In this document: piece by piece, positions 15,017-15,045 of the stretch
How positions within the stretch are numbered: position 1 is the stretch's first letter
Layout: the number at the start of each line of letters is the position of its first letter
DNA from: Bacillota bacterium
GTDB lineage: Bacteria; Bacillota; Clostridia; Acetivibrionales; DSM-1351
Length of the DNA stretch: 15,045 nucleotides
Reading direction: 5' to 3'
Assembly: GCA_023436485.1 (NCBI GenBank)
Contig: JAEZIU010000202.1
Location: forward strand, 1-15,045
Program-made: the position numbers and the translations under genes
The notes under the pieces: model-generated
Databases searched by the model: none
Told to the model about the DNA's origin: nothing
Seen by the model: the letters and a program-made list of their open reading frames with translations, nothing else

Positions 15017-15045
15017 ATGGCCAATAAAAAAGAGCTGTCACAAGA
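15017..15045 (+). CDS. Start of a further gene (partial, unidentified)
   Basis: An ATG at 15017 follows AGAGGGG with good spacing and opens M-A-N-K-K-E-L-S-Q before the window ends. No terminator of weight separates it from the synthetase gene (only a 5-bp AATCA/TGATT stem near 14940), so the two may be cotranscribed. Nine residues are too few to name a family. Confidence 0.5.

Overview
The window is AT-rich DNA with A/G-rich ribosome binding sites, short intergenic spaces, U-tailed hairpin terminators and a Gram-positive gene set: a lipoprotein with a lipobox, secreted proteins with signal peptides, HAF and WG repeat proteins, a WYL regulator, a DeoR regulator and an OmpR-type two-component pair. 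This points to a low-GC Firmicute, most likely an anaerobic Clostridia member (a Ruminiclostridium/Clostridium-like organism is my inference). There are no rRNA or tRNA genes, no CRISPR array, no intact transposase and no phage module.

Layout. Bases 1-535 are the 3' end of a HAF-repeat protein gene with its terminator. Next is a small lipoprotein gene (695-1309), facing across a strong bidirectional hairpin a minus-strand pair: a DJ-1/PfpI-family gene (1449-2081) downstream of a YafY-like HTH-WYL regulator gene (2157-3116). A perfect 15-bp inverted repeat lies exactly between these two.

Bases 3117-8760 look like a decaying accessory stretch. They hold a stop-interrupted remnant (3147-3275), a start-less 94-codon open frame (3446-3730), an orphan copy of a ~107-bp terminator-bearing repeat (copy A, ~3677-3783), an intact gene for a large secreted protein of unknown function (3991-5583) followed by copy B of that repeat (~5587-5693), an N-terminally truncated AEC-family permease gene (5837-6499), an intact DeoR-family regulator gene (6638-7417) behind a cluster of direct and inverted repeats, and a WG-repeat gene broken by a frameshift and an in-frame stop (7517-8733).

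Bases 8760-15045 are tidy and look functional. They carry a secreted transglutaminase-like protein with a complete Cys-His-Asp triad (8904-11282), a response regulator and histidine kinase whose genes overlap by 17 nt (11361-13065), a long-chain acyl-CoA synthetase-like enzyme (13182-14912), and the first codons of another gene (15017 onward).

How the genes work together: most products are extracytoplasmic or regulatory, so the theme is surface biology and local regulation. The WYL regulator probably acts on the adjacent pfpI-like gene, and the DeoR protein probably regulates itself and perhaps once the permease. The two-component system has no ABC transporter beside it and its target is not obvious. 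I see no convincing new defence system or mobile element. The most notable items are the duplicated terminator repeat, the regulatory inverted repeats and the concentration of gene wreckage.
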